Under the pieces are notes generated by a model. It made no database searches. It saw only the letters and a list, made by a program, of their open reading frames with translations, and was not told the origin of the DNA. A stretch of DNA of 64,000 bases from Litchfieldella xinjiangensis (GTDB lineage: Bacteria > Pseudomonadota > Gammaproteobacteria > Pseudomonadales > Halomonadaceae): positions 744,001 to 808,000 of the forward strand of contig NZ_JPZL01000001.1 in assembly GCF_000759345.1 (NCBI RefSeq). Reading direction: 5' to 3'. Of the stretch, positions 36,965 to 46,611 are shown one piece after another. Both the position numbers and the translations under genes were made by a program. Within the stretch, counting starts at the first letter, position 1. Every line of letters starts with the position of its first letter.

Positions 36965-38641
36965 TCAGGACTCGCGCGTCGGCGCAGGGCCGTCGCGAAG
37001 CTCGCGACGCAACACCTTGCCTACGTTGGTCTTGGGCAGTTCATCTCGGAATTCGACGAATTTCGGTACCTTGTAGCCGGTCAGTTCCTTCTTGCACCAG
37101 GCGCGCAACGTCTCGGCATCCAGTTCGGGATTACGCGACACCACGAACAACTTGATGGCCTCGCCGGCATTGTCGTCGGGTATCCCCACGGCAGCCGCTT
37201 CGACGACATCTGGATGACCGGTGACGACATCCTCGATCTCATTGGGGTAGACGTTGAAGCCCGAGACGATGATCAGGTCTTTCTTGCGATCCACGATACG
37301 GATGTACCCATCGTCCTGAAGTACGGCGACATCACCGGTGCGGATCCAGCCGTCGGCATCGATGGCCTTTTGGGTTTCCTCGGGCAGGTTCCAGTAGCCT
37401 TTCATGACCTGGGGCCCTTGCACGCAAAGCTCGCCCGGCTCGCCGAGTGGCAGCATGTTGCCGTCATCGTCGATGACCTTGACCGAGGTACCCGCGACCG
37501 GCTTGCCGATGGTCCCGAGCTGGATTGCGTCGACGGGATTGAACGAGACGATCGGCGAGGTCTCGGTCATGCCGTAACCCTCTGCGACGGGACAGCCGGT
37601 AACCTCCTCCCAGCGCTGAGCCGCCGCCTTGGTCAGCGCCATCCCCCCCGAAATGGTCAGCTTGAGCTGCGAGAAGTCGAGCTGACGGAAGTCGTCACGA
37701 TTGCATAACGCATTGAACAGGGTATTCAGCCCAATGAAGCCCGAAAAACGGTATTTCTTGAGTTCCTTGACGAAACCTTCGAGATCCCGGGGATTGGTGA
37801 TCAGGACCGAGTGATTGCCGGTTTCGACCATGAATAGGCAATTCACCGTAAAGGTATAGATATGGTAGACCGGCAAGGGCGCAATGATCGTCTCGTTGCC
37901 ATCTGCCAACGCGGGACCGATCGCCTCACGCGCCTGGAACATGTTGGCGATGAGATTGCGGTGGGTCAGCATGGTGCCCTTGGCGCGCCCGGTAGTCCCG
38001 CCGGTATATTGCAGTGCTGCCACGTCCTCGGCTTGGCGAGACACGTCCTGATGGGACAACCCCTGCCCTTTGACCAATGCCTGGCGGAACGACACCGCCA
38101 TGGGAAGTGAATAGGCGGGCACCATCTTCTTGACGTACTTGACCACGGTATTGATCAGTTGACGCTTGGGGAAGCCATGCATGTCCCCCAGCTCAGTGAC
38201 CAGCACATGCTTGATATCCGTCCGGTCGAGGATCTTCTCCACCTTGGCGGCCATATTGGCCAGGATGAGGATCGCCTTGGCACCGGAATCCTTGAACTGG
38301 TGGGCCATCTCTCGTTCGGTGTACAGCGGATTGGTATTGACCACGATCAATCCCGCACGCAAGGCACCGAACACGGCCACAGGAAATTGCAGCACGTTGG
38401 GCAACTGGATGGCTATTCGATCACCCGGCTCCAGATCGGTCTCGTGCTGCAGCCAGGCGGCAAAATGTTGGGTCTGACGGTCCAGCTCCGTGTAGCTCAG
38501 AGTCTGGCCCATGCAGGTGAAAGCCGGACGATCTCCGTAACGCTCCACGGAAGTCTGAAAGACGTCCATTACCGAGGAATACTGCTCGAGCCCTTCCAGG
38601 GGTTGACCGACAAGAATCGGGTCGGTGGCGTGCTCATTCAT
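36965..38641 (-). CDS. fadD: long-chain acyl-CoA synthetase FadD
   Basis: A 558-residue adenylate-forming enzyme that activates fatty acids to acyl-CoA at the inner membrane. P-loop-like YTGGTTGRAKG (212-222), GYGMTETSP (A5), the A7-A8 stretch GWIRTGDVAVLQDDGYIRIVDRKKDLIIVSGFNVYP, and the FadD-box region, with catalytic lysine near the end (PKTNVGKVLRREL). Length agrees with Pseudomonas FadD1/2 (about 562). A PsrA-like element lies in its promoter. It is not next to other fatty-acid genes but shares the operator type with the acyl-CoA dehydrogenase at 6917-8722. Confidence 0.95.
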   Translation of the reverse strand: MNEHATDPILVGQPLEGLEQYSSVMDVFQTSVERYGDRPAFTCMGQTLSYTELDRQTQHFAAWLQHETDLEPGDRIAIQLPNVLQFPVAVFGALRAGLIVVNTNPLYTEREMAHQFKDSGAKAILILANMAAKVEKILDRTDIKHVLVTELGDMHGFPKRQLINTVVKYVKKMVPAYSLPMAVSFRQALVKGQGLSHQDVSRQAEDVAALQYTGGTTGRAKGTMLTHRNLIANMFQAREAIGPALADGNETIIAPLPVYHIYTFTVNCLFMVETGNHSVLITNPRDLEGFVKELKKYRFSGFIGLNTLFNALCNRDDFRQLDFSQLKLTISGGMALTKAAAQRWEEVTGCPVAEGYGMTETSPIVSFNPVDAIQLGTIGKPVAGTSVKVIDDDGNMLPLGEPGELCVQGPQVMKGYWNLPEETQKAIDADGWIRTGDVAVLQDDGYIRIVDRKKDLIIVSGFNVYPNEIEDVVTGHPDVVEAAAVGIPDDNAGEAIKLFVVSRNPELDAETLRAWCKKELTGYKVPKFVEFRDELPKTNVGKVLRRELRDGPAPTRES

Positions 38642-38714
38642 TGATTGGTCTCCGCGATCATGGCGTCCGCAACGTCGTGTATCTTGTTCTTGGCCGCAGT
38701 CTAAAACGAACGAT

Positions 38715-38730
38715 TGAAACTATCGATTGA
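38715..38730. promoter_or_regulatory. PsrA-like element upstream of fadD
   Basis: TGAAAC-tatc-GATTGA matches (C/G)AAAC-N4-GTTT(G/C) at nine of ten positions. It lies 74 bases upstream of the fadD ATG. Minus strand shows two tandem TTCAATCG copies around it. Confidence 0.45.
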
Positions 38731-38811
38731 ACCTTTTGGTAAAGACGCCTTACCTCATAAGCCTATGAGTGTTTTCAGTAAGAACAAGTTCACGCCCTAG
38801 GCCGACGATGC

Positions 38812-39600
38812 CTAACCTTCGAAGGCACCCAGACGTGCCAGTATCTCTCCGTCTCGCCAGACGAGAAGCTCACCCGGCACCATGCGATGCCATGATTCGT
38901 TATCGGTCAATGGCTCGGTCGCCAATACAGAGACGACGTCCTGTTCGGTCGTGTGCTCGACGAAGTCGACGCTGAGTTCGGCATCACTGAGGTGCGCCTT
39001 GCCGAAGGGGGCGCGACGCGTGATGTGAACCAGTTTCGTGGCGCAGTAGGTATACAGATGCTGACCGTCGGAAAGCAGCAGGTTGAAGACCCCAAGGCCA
39101 CGCATCCGTTCGCACAGCCCGTGCAACACATCCCATAACTCCCGGGGAGACTCGGGCGGCGAAGCGAAACGACGGCGCAATTCACCCAGGAGATGACAAA
39201 AGGCATGTTCGCTGTCGGTCTCGCCGATCGGTTGGTAGTAAGAGAGTGGCAAGTCCTGCCAGCCCTGTAGCTGACCGTTATGGGCATAGCACCACTGTCG
39301 TCCCCACATCTCACGCGAGAAAGGATGCGTATTGGCCAGCCGTACCTGCCCGACATTGGCCTGGCGGATGTGACTGATCACCACGTGCGACTTGATGGGA
39401 TAGTCGCGTATCAGCCTGGCTATCGGCGAGTGAACGGATGGGTGGGGATCGCGAAATTCACGGTAACCGCCTTCCTCATAGAAGGCGATTCCCCAGCCGT
39501 CACGATGAGGGCCACAGCCACCGCCCCGCTCGAGAAACCCCGTCAAGCTGAAACAGATATCCGTGGGCACGTTGGCGCTCATGCCCAGTAACTCACACAT
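38812..39600 (-). CDS. YafJ-like class II glutamine amidotransferase
   Basis: A 262-residue Ntn-hydrolase-type amidotransferase. The start at 39600 exposes the nucleophile cysteine at position 2 (MCELLGMSA) after Met removal, the reason for choosing it over an upstream codon. GGGCGPHRDGWGIAFY, SHVVISHIRQANVG and YAHNGQLQGW are the family's glutamine-binding segments. Partner acceptor domain and substrate are unknown; EgtC of ergothioneine synthesis belongs to the same family. Its first bases overlap the stop of the VWA gene by 8. Confidence 0.9.
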   Translation of the reverse strand: MCELLGMSANVPTDICFSLTGFLERGGGCGPHRDGWGIAFYEEGGYREFRDPHPSVHSPIARLIRDYPIKSHVVISHIRQANVGQVRLANTHPFSREMWGRQWCYAHNGQLQGWQDLPLSYYQPIGETDSEHAFCHLLGELRRRFASPPESPRELWDVLHGLCERMRGLGVFNLLLSDGQHLYTYCATKLVHITRRAPFGKAHLSDAELSVDFVEHTTEQDVVSVLATEPLTDNESWHRMVPGELLVWRDGEILARLGAFEG

Positions 39601-41428
39601 GCGGTTCCTCCACTCGCCGTCGCTTACCATGTCGACGCGAAACGAAACGCCGCCAGAGCTTGACGATCAGAAACAGGAACAGCAGCGGCAAGGCCAGCAG
39701 GATCCAGAGGCGGGGATCGTCACCATGTTCGCGAGCCACGCGCTGAACGCCCGGTGCCGCTTCTTCCAGGAATGACTGGGCACGGCGTGGAATCGCATTG
39801 ATGGCCGAGACGATACGATCGGCCAGCTCCTGCTCTGGCTCCTCTGCCGGCGCCTCATCCAATTCGCCTCCCAGCGGCTGCGACTGCACGTTGGCCCCAT
39901 CGATACGGGCCTCCCCCAAGGTGATCTCTCCGTTGGGGTTGAGCATCAGGCGAGGCAGACGGATCTCCCGCGTCTCGCCATCCAGCGTCACGCTAGCATT
40001 GAGCAACAGGGGAACGCTGATGGTGGGGTCGAGCTCGGGCAGCACGATCCGCCAGCGGGCCTCGCCCTCCGCCTGCACGTCCAGGGTTTCGCCCTGAAGT
40101 TCCGCCCGCGGCTCGGTGTTATCGACATCGAGCCGCGGGTGCTCGGCACTCAGCATGACCCGGCTGCGCTCATCGTCGAGCTGCGCACTGATCGCCGGTA
40201 CGACATTGGCCGCCTGGATACGCTGACGCTGGAACGCCTCACTCTCTGCAGAGACCACCAGGCGCGCATTACCGACCAATGCGGGGGCAGGTAACGTCCC
40301 CTCGAAACGGCCGTCACTCTGCTCCAGGCTGACGCCTGATTGGGCTTCGCCATCGGGATCCTGAAGTTCGGCACGGATCTCGATGTCCTCGGGCAATGCA
40401 TCGCCCTGGAGTCGCTCTTCCTCTCTGGCCAGCCACACCGTGAGAGGCAGGTCGAACCCCAGATAGAGCGTGGGGGGAAGCTCGGACGTCTGCAGCACCA
40501 ACGATGAGTCGACACTGATACGGCTATCGCTGCCGAACTCGCCCTCGACGCGCCATACACCCTGCTGCGGCGAGGGTATCGTAATCAGATCGAAGCGGGA
40601 TTCGCTCTGCCAGCGCTGGGCATCGGGTCGATCTTCTGCCTGGTAGCGCCGGCCCTCGGGGTCGATCAGGGTCAGCGGCGGTGCATCGGGCTCATGGAAG
40701 AGCAGCGCGGAGAACGAATCGACCCCTTCATCGATGGTGAAGCGTCCCTGCGCGTCGAGGGGTACCTGATCCACTGGATAGATACGCTCGAGAATGCTGA
40801 GGAAGGCACGCAACAGGGATTCGGAAGACTCCGCCAGCGTTGCCAGCCCCCCGGTTTGCTGCGCCATCTGCTCGACAAGAGCCAGGTCGGCATCGGGCGA
40901 AAAGGCAACTGCGTGAATCACGACATCCTCTTCGGCCAACCGGGGTGCGACCTCGTTCAACAAGCGAGCCCGCGACTGGGCATCCTGCGCCGCCTTGTCC
41001 TGGCCTTCGGCAGGCACGTCGATGACCCCATCCGTCAATAGCACCAGATGACGCCGACCACGGCCTGGCGACTGGCTGGCCTGACGAATGGCAGCTTCGA
41101 TATCGGTGAACTGTTGATAGTTGGCCAGGGAGGTCGCAAGCGATAGGGCCTGTTCTCGCCATTCGCCATCCACCTCGTCCACTGGCAGCGGATTGTCGAC
41201 CGTTTCCCCGAACGTCCAAACGCCGCCTCGCCCCTCGGCAGGGAGCAGGGCCGCAAGCAGCTCCAGCGCGCTACCGCTAAGCTGCTCGGGATCGTTCTCC
41301 TTCATGCTACCCGAGACATCGAAGATGACGCGAACATCGGGCTGCTGCTCGGATGCCTCCTGCTGGGCAACGACGGGAAGCGACAATAACATCAGGCAAT
41401 ACAGACCAAGCCCCAACAAGACGCGCAT
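39593..41428 (-). CDS. VWA domain membrane protein
   Basis: A 611-residue protein. Signal peptide (about 1-21, LPVVAQQ), a von Willebrand A domain with MIDAS DVSGSMKEND (37-46) and LLTDGVID, beta-rich middle regions (about 230-500), a possible TM helix at about 580-597 (WILLALPLLFLFLIVKLW) and a basic cytoplasmic tail. So most of it is periplasmic and anchored at the C-terminus. VWA modules bind protein partners via a metal. Function unknown. It overlaps the amidotransferase and follows a small membrane protein gene by 9 bases, so the three may be one operon. Confidence 0.8.
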   Translation of the reverse strand: MRVLLGLGLYCLMLLSLPVVAQQEASEQQPDVRVIFDVSGSMKENDPEQLSGSALELLAALLPAEGRGGVWTFGETVDNPLPVDEVDGEWREQALSLATSLANYQQFTDIEAAIRQASQSPGRGRRHLVLLTDGVIDVPAEGQDKAAQDAQSRARLLNEVAPRLAEEDVVIHAVAFSPDADLALVEQMAQQTGGLATLAESSESLLRAFLSILERIYPVDQVPLDAQGRFTIDEGVDSFSALLFHEPDAPPLTLIDPEGRRYQAEDRPDAQRWQSESRFDLITIPSPQQGVWRVEGEFGSDSRISVDSSLVLQTSELPPTLYLGFDLPLTVWLAREEERLQGDALPEDIEIRAELQDPDGEAQSGVSLEQSDGRFEGTLPAPALVGNARLVVSAESEAFQRQRIQAANVVPAISAQLDDERSRVMLSAEHPRLDVDNTEPRAELQGETLDVQAEGEARWRIVLPELDPTISVPLLLNASVTLDGETREIRLPRLMLNPNGEITLGEARIDGANVQSQPLGGELDEAPAEEPEQELADRIVSAINAIPRRAQSFLEEAAPGVQRVAREHGDDPRLWILLALPLLFLFLIVKLWRRFVSRRHGKRRRVEEPHV

Positions 41429-41437
41429 GCTTTCCCC

Positions 41438-41875
41438 TTAACCCATCACTGGCTCACGACGCCGCTGCTCGGAAGTTTCCGAGCGTTTCGGCGTCCCTCG
41501 ATCATCCCTGTTCCGGGTGTCGTCATCGTTGCGACGTCGCCATAGCCACCACAAGGCCACCCCGGTTGCCGCCCCTACCGCCATGGCCAAGGCGACCAGG
41601 GTAAAGGCGGTGGCAAATGTCCCGCCGTCTTTCTGGAGGAATGCGATACCTGCCACGACGACGGCGGGCGCCAGTCCGCTATAGGTCTCACCTTCCTCGA
41701 TCAGCGAGATCGTGAAGCGCGAAGGCATCCATATGGCCCCGGCCACCACTCCTGTAATCACCAGGCGCGGCAGTAGCGGCAGGAACCGAATGCCGAAATA
41801 CCCCGTCACCAAGACTATCAGCGACAATAGGCCATAAATCAGCCAAAGTAACGGCATTGAATCGGATATCAACAT
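41438..41875 (-). CDS. small membrane protein of unknown function
   Basis: A 145-residue protein that I do not recognise. Three or four hydrophobic stretches (about 8-30, 37-50, 66-80 and 86-110) and a highly polar, arginine/aspartate-rich C-terminal tail (from RRRNDDD on). It is 9 bases upstream of the VWA gene in the same direction, hence probably an accessory of that protein. ATG at 41875 is preceded by GGAGG. Confidence 0.65.
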   Translation of the reverse strand: MLISDSMPLLWLIYGLLSLIVLVTGYFGIRFLPLLPRLVITGVVAGAIWMPSRFTISLIEEGETYSGLAPAVVVAGIAFLQKDGGTFATAFTLVALAMAVGAATGVALWWLWRRRNDDDTRNRDDRGTPKRSETSEQRRREPVMG

Positions 41876-41951
41876 GCAGGCCTCCTGGCATGACTAGGCT
41901 TGTGCATGTACGAATCGCACATGCAATACGCAACATGGTACACCGCACCAC

Positions 41952-44018
41952 ATGAAAGCACAGCCGCCCGAACACAACGTCGTTCCCACGCAAGGCACGC
42001 GCCCCGTTGACGCATTTCGGCGTGAAGACGATCCAGAATGGCACTGGCTCGAGGATCGTGACGATCCCCAGGTTACCGCCTTCCTGGAAGCCGCCAATGC
42101 GCAATTCAGTCAGTGGTTCGCTCCGTTGGAGCCACTGGTCGAATCCCTGTATACCGGCCATTTGTCACGCCGTGAATTGGCGGTCAAGGGGCTGTCGGCG
42201 CCGCTGGATCATTATACCTACTGGAGTGAAACGGCGGCCGATGCCGATTACCCCGTATGGTGGCGCCATCCCAACGGGAACGCGAACCAGCCACAGCGAT
42301 TCCTCGATCTGGAGGCACGAGCGCGCGAGCATAGCTTCCTCGAGCTCGGGGATATGGCCATTTCTCCCGACGAAGCGTGGCTGGCATGGACCGAGGACAC
42401 TCAAGGCAACGAATACTTCGAACTGTTTCTCAAGCGTCTGCCCGATGGCGAACCCCGCCGCCTGCTGGGGGATATCGGCCCTGAGCTGACCTGGGCCGAG
42501 GACAATCGTACGCTGATCTTTACCCGCTACGACGCGACCCAACGCCCCGAAAGCGTCTGGCAATTGGCGATCGATCATCTAGACGATGCGCCCCGCCTGG
42601 TCTTTCATGAAGCCGACCCCGAGTTCTGGGTCGGCTTGGGCAAGACCCGTTCACGGGCCTGGCTGGTTATCGAGAGCGCCTCCAAGGACACCTCGGAATC
42701 GCACCTGATCCCCGCGCAAACACCAGATGTACAACCTCGCTGCTTTCTGCCTCGCGAAACAGGGGTCGAGTACGGCATCGACCATCGCCCAGGCGTGTTC
42801 TATCTACTTCATAACCGTGATGGGGCCACCCACTTCCAGCTCGATACCGTACCGGAGGACGCCGAGGGCGAGTGGCAGCCCCTGGTCGCACACCGCAACA
42901 ACCAGACCCTCGAGGGCCTCGATGCCTTCGCCTGGGGACTCGTGCTCACCGAGCGCGACCACGACCAGGCCCAGGTTCATCTGCGGGTGATAGAGCTCGA
43001 CAATACGCACCATGTGGTACGCGATGAGCGACTCCCCCTTCCCGAAGCACCGTGTAGCCTGATGCTGGGCGACACGCCCCATTTCGATGTCCGCAAGCTA
43101 CGTCTTCGCGAGGAATCCTTCACACTACCGGTCCGCTGGATCGAGCATGATCTCGATAGCGGCGAGCGCCGGCTGCTCAAGGTCCAGCCGATTCTCGGGG
43201 ACCTGCAACCGGAGCAACTCGTCTGTCAGCGAATCTGGGCAACCGCCCATGACGGCGAGCGCATCCCCGTCTCGGTCGTGGCGCGTGCCGATCGCTTGGG
43301 TCAAGCACCCTTGCCCACCCTGCTATACGGTTACGGCGCTTATGGCGAGGTGCTGGATCCCTGGTTCTCGGTGGCCAGGCTCGAACTGCTCGAACGCGGC
43401 GTGGCCTTCGCCGTGGCGCATGTCCGCGGCGGCGGCGACCGGGGTGAGCCGTGGTATCTGGCCGGCAAGCTGGAACACAAGGAAAACAGCTTCCGCGACT
43501 TCCTGGCTGCCCGAGACGCCCTGGTCGAGGCGGGGCTGTCCGATGGTTCGCGTATTGCCGCCTATGGCGCCAGTGCGGGCGGACTATTGGTGGGCGCCAG
43601 CCTCAACCTGGCCCCCGAGGCATTTTGTGCCGCGGTACTGGACGTGCCGTTCGTCGACGTCCTGCGCACCATGGAAAACCCCGATCTACCGCTGACGACG
43701 GCGGAATACACGGAATGGGGGAACCCCGATGAACCGGCGGTAAGGCGACGCATCGGGGCCTATTCCCCACTCGACAATCTATCAGCGCAGCCTTACCCCA
43801 GCGTGTTCCTGCAGGGTAGTTGGCACGATTCGCGAGTGCCCTACTGGGAGCCGGCCAAGCTCTATGCCCGCTTGACCGAACTGGGTAGCGCCCGAGGCCC
43901 GGTGGTGCTGAGGACTGACATGGCCGCCGGTCATGGCGGTGCCTCGGGCCGCTTCAAGGCCTGGCACGACAATGCCCGACAGGACGCTTATATCCTTTGG
44001 GCACTTGGCTTGGCGTAA
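41952..44018 (+). CDS. ptrB: oligopeptidase B, S9 family serine peptidase
   Basis: A 688-residue cytosolic peptidase cleaving short peptides after Arg/Lys. An N-terminal seven-bladed propeller precedes an alpha/beta-hydrolase domain. Catalytic Ser is residue 541 (YGASAGG); Asp lies in SWHDSRVPYWEP and His in AAGHGGASGR. AHVRGGGDRGEPWYLAGKLEHKENSF is a typical PtrB sequence. Length matches E. coli PtrB (686). Monocistronic, divergent from the unknown membrane protein. Confidence 0.95.
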   Translation: MKAQPPEHNVVPTQGTRPVDAFRREDDPEWHWLEDRDDPQVTAFLEAANAQFSQWFAPLEPLVESLYTGHLSRRELAVKGLSAPLDHYTYWSETAADADYPVWWRHPNGNANQPQRFLDLEARAREHSFLELGDMAISPDEAWLAWTEDTQGNEYFELFLKRLPDGEPRRLLGDIGPELTWAEDNRTLIFTRYDATQRPESVWQLAIDHLDDAPRLVFHEADPEFWVGLGKTRSRAWLVIESASKDTSESHLIPAQTPDVQPRCFLPRETGVEYGIDHRPGVFYLLHNRDGATHFQLDTVPEDAEGEWQPLVAHRNNQTLEGLDAFAWGLVLTERDHDQAQVHLRVIELDNTHHVVRDERLPLPEAPCSLMLGDTPHFDVRKLRLREESFTLPVRWIEHDLDSGERRLLKVQPILGDLQPEQLVCQRIWATAHDGERIPVSVVARADRLGQAPLPTLLYGYGAYGEVLDPWFSVARLELLERGVAFAVAHVRGGGDRGEPWYLAGKLEHKENSFRDFLAARDALVEAGLSDGSRIAAYGASAGGLLVGASLNLAPEAFCAAVLDVPFVDVLRTMENPDLPLTTAEYTEWGNPDEPAVRRRIGAYSPLDNLSAQPYPSVFLQGSWHDSRVPYWEPAKLYARLTELGSARGPVVLRTDMAAGHGGASGRFKAWHDNARQDAYILWALGLA

Positions 44019-44081
44019 GGGTGGGGGCGATCGAAGGGGCGGCACCACAGCCACAGCATACGGTGCTCCCCCTTCAGCCGA

Positions 44082-44528
44082 TCAATCGATAGGCAGGATG
44101 GCAATGATATGGTCCTCGAGTTCCTCCTCGGGGACCTGCTGCTGGGGGATGGCGAAACTTCTCACACTGACTCCCTTGCGATGCATGCGCTGCGCGTCGC
44201 CACTCAATAGCGGATGCCAGGCCGCCAACTTGCGCCCTTCATGAACGCGTCGATAAGCACAGGAGTGGGGAAGCCATTGCAACTGGCCGACCATACCTGG
44301 GGTCAGCTTGGTACAGCCAGGCACCTTGGCGAAGCGATTGGCATAATCGCTGCACTGACAGCTCGCTATGTCGAGCAGCTCGCAGGCCACGTTGAGCACC
44401 GCGACCTGGCCAGTATCCTCCTCCTCGAGCTTGAGCAGACAGCATTGCCCACACCCGTCGCAGAGGACTTCCCACTCTTCGTCGGTCATCTCGTCGAGTG
44501 AGTACCGTTCCCAGAACCGTTCACGCAT
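44082..44528 (-). CDS. ycgN: YcgN family cysteine-cluster protein (UPF0260)
   Basis: A 148-residue protein with the UPF0260 cysteine pattern: LCDGCGQCCLLKLEEE (about 23-38), ACELLDIASCQCSDYANR and VPGCTKL, LPHSCAYR. The clustered cysteines suggest metal or Fe-S binding, not proven. The ATG at 44528 gives a 5-base gap to ycgL; a TTG three codons earlier would overlap ycgL. The order rnd-ycgL-ycgN is conserved in gammaproteobacteria. Confidence 0.93.
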   Translation of the reverse strand: MRERFWERYSLDEMTDEEWEVLCDGCGQCCLLKLEEEDTGQVAVLNVACELLDIASCQCSDYANRFAKVPGCTKLTPGMVGQLQWLPHSCAYRRVHEGRKLAAWHPLLSGDAQRMHRKGVSVRSFAIPQQQVPEEELEDHIIAILPID

Positions 44529-44533
44529 CACGA

Positions 44534-44830
44534 TCAATAGCGAGCTTCGGTGGGCGTGCGATACAGGTCGAGCATGTACGGCTCCTTCCCCGGTGGCATC
44601 TGCAGGTAGAACCCCTTTTCACGAATGGCGGCGATGATATCCGCCGACCGTGCGCGCGCCAGCGGTTTGTTCGGATCGAGCAATAGCGTCATGACGGCCT
44701 GGGGCTTGCCGAACCGCTCCAGCAACGCGTCGGGAACCGCTTCCAGCCCCTGGCGCTTGTCGATGTAGAGGTACATCTCCTCCTTGCGGGGGCTTCGAAA
44801 TATTTCGCATAGCACACGGCCATTCATCAT
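44534..44830 (-). CDS. ycgL: YcgL family protein (UPF0745)
   Basis: A 98-residue small soluble protein matching the YcgL domain: CEIFRSPRKEEMYLYIDKRQGLEAVPDALLERFG and DPNKPLARARSADIIAAIREKGFYLQMPP. Function is uncertain. Its ATG overlaps the rnd stop by 4 bases, showing tight coupling to ribonuclease D. Confidence 0.93.
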   Translation of the reverse strand: MMNGRVLCEIFRSPRKEEMYLYIDKRQGLEAVPDALLERFGKPQAVMTLLLDPNKPLARARSADIIAAIREKGFYLQMPPGKEPYMLDLYRTPTEARY

Positions 44831-45960
44831 GACGTCGTTTCCCGTTCTTCAAGTGCAGCCCGGAGCGGATCCGCCAAGCGCTCACCGCGCCACCCTTGCG
44901 GCAGAGGCAGCGGCCGATCCAGGAGATCCGCCGTAACCAACGCTTCTAGATCACGGCGCCGCATCAGCAGCTCGGGAGCCACGCCTAGCGAATCCGCTTC
45001 GTCATTGACCACCCGCTTCAAGGCCTTGAGGCGTTTCTTGAAGCCATTCCCCATCGGCGAGGGCAGCGCTTCGGGCAGCTCGTCATCGTCTGCATGATGG
45101 GCCTGCCTGATCAGCTCCAACAATACGTCGCCTTCACGCTTCACCACGGCCGGTTTGAGGCCTTCGATCGCCGCCAGCTCGTAGCGGTTGGCCGGCATTT
45201 TCTCGGCTATGGCAAACAGCAGCTTGTCATTGATCAGCCATCCGCGCGGCTTGTCGCGCTTGCGCGCTTCCGCCTCACGCCAGGCCGTCATGCGCCGGTA
45301 GGCATCGATCTGACGAGGCGCCAGGCGCCATAACTGACGGTTGCGTAAATACCATTGGCCATCGCTATCACTGTCCCGGCCAGCCTGCACCACCAGTAGA
45401 TCGCACTCGGCCTGCAGCCAGGCCAAGCGCCCTAGGCGTTCCAGAGCGTCGCGCTGGGCTTGCCAGACGTGCAACAGGTGCACCACATCCAGTGCGGCAT
45501 AACGACATTGAGCCTCGCTCAAGGGGCGTATCAGCCAGTCGGAGCGCGTCTCGTCCTTGGGCAATACCTCGCCGGTCCAATGTTCGACCAGCCGCTGATA
45601 TCCCATGGCAGGGTCTTCGCCCAACAGGGCCTGGGCGATCTGGGTATCGACCAGCGGCGACACGGTCACCCCTGCCCAACTGGCGATGACCTCGATGTCC
45701 TCGCTGGAGGCATGGATAACCTTCAGCGGGCCCGAGGCCAGCAAGTCCTGGAGGGCCGGCGTGGCCGACACCGCCACGGGATCGATCAGGTAGACCGTTT
45801 CACCGGCATAGAGCTGAACCAGCGCCGGCACGGGATGGAAGGTCGATTCACGAAAGAATTCGGTGTCCAATGCCAGCACGTCCGCGCCGCTTAGAGCGGC
45901 ACAGGCGTCGTTCAGTGCATTGGGGGTATCGATCCAGAGAATGTCAGGGTCCTGGCGCAT
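44827..45960 (-). CDS. rnd: ribonuclease D
   Basis: A 377-residue 3'-5' exoribonuclease acting on tRNA and other small RNA precursors. The DEDD exonuclease motifs are visible: VLALDTEFFRE (Exo I, Asp/Glu), IHASSEDIEVI (Exo II), and CRYAALDVVHLL (Exo III, DEDDy tyrosine type). The HRDC domains follow from about residue 210 (KRDKPRGWLINDKLLFAIAEKMP). Length equals E. coli Rnd (375). First gene of rnd-ycgL-ycgN. Confidence 0.95.
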   Translation of the reverse strand: MRQDPDILWIDTPNALNDACAALSGADVLALDTEFFRESTFHPVPALVQLYAGETVYLIDPVAVSATPALQDLLASGPLKVIHASSEDIEVIASWAGVTVSPLVDTQIAQALLGEDPAMGYQRLVEHWTGEVLPKDETRSDWLIRPLSEAQCRYAALDVVHLLHVWQAQRDALERLGRLAWLQAECDLLVVQAGRDSDSDGQWYLRNRQLWRLAPRQIDAYRRMTAWREAEARKRDKPRGWLINDKLLFAIAEKMPANRYELAAIEGLKPAVVKREGDVLLELIRQAHHADDDELPEALPSPMGNGFKKRLKALKRVVNDEADSLGVAPELLMRRRDLEALVTADLLDRPLPLPQGWRGERLADPLRAALEERETTS

Positions 45961-46005
45961 GCAGCGTCCGTGGTTGTTCTACCAAATGGATGAGAGAGGG
46001 TTGGC

Positions 46006-46611
46006 TCATTCGCTGGAAAAAGGCAAGCGACCATTGAAGGCACGGCTCAGCGTCCCCCCATCGACATACTCGAGTTCCCCGCCCATGGGCACGCCATAGG
46101 CCAACCGCGACAGTCGAATCGAACTATCCTCGAGCTGAGCGGCGATATAGTGCGCTGTGGCTTCCCCCTCGACGGTGGGGTTGGTCGCCAGGATCAGCTC
46201 TTCGATTCCGCCTTCGGCGAGTCGTTCGCCAAGCTGATCGAGCCCGATATCTTCAGGCCCGATGCCATCCAGCGGCGAGAGATGGCCATGCAGCACGAAG
46301 TACTGGCCCAGATACCCCCCGGCATCTTCGATCGCGAGCATGTCGGCCGGGGACTCTACCACGCACAGCAGCCGCTCATCGCGCCGAACACTTCGACACA
46401 GCCCGCAGACCGGTTCCTCCGTCAGGGTGCGACAACGGCGACAGTAACCGACTTCCTCGAGGGCACGGGTCATGATCTCGGCTAGCCGGCGGCCGCCGTC
46501 GCGGTCGCGCTCCAGCAGGTGCAGCGCCATCCGCTGTGCCGTCTTGGGCCCCACGCCCGGGAGAACCCTGAAGCTCTCCAGCAGACGATCGACGAGCGGG
46601 GAGAAGCTCAT
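46006..46611 (-). CDS. recR: recombination mediator protein RecR
   Basis: A 201-residue DNA repair protein that helps RecA load via RecFOR. Helix-hairpin-helix [17 protein letters not shown] (18-34), zinc-binding [16 protein letters not shown] (57-72), then the Toprim domain ([42 protein letters not shown]). The ATG overlaps the ybaB stop by one base (TGATG), so recR is coupled to ybaB in the classical dnaX-ybaB-recR order. Confidence 0.97.
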   Translation of the reverse strand: MSFSPLVDRLLESFRVLPGVGPKTAQRMALHLLERDRDGGRRLAEIMTRALEEVGYCRRCRTLTEEPVCGLCRSVRRDERLLCVVESPADMLAIEDAGGYLGQYFVLHGHLSPLDGIGPEDIGLDQLGERLAEGGIEELILATNPTVEGEATAHYIAAQLEDSSIRLSRLAYGVPMGGELEYVDGGTLSRAFNGRLPFSSE

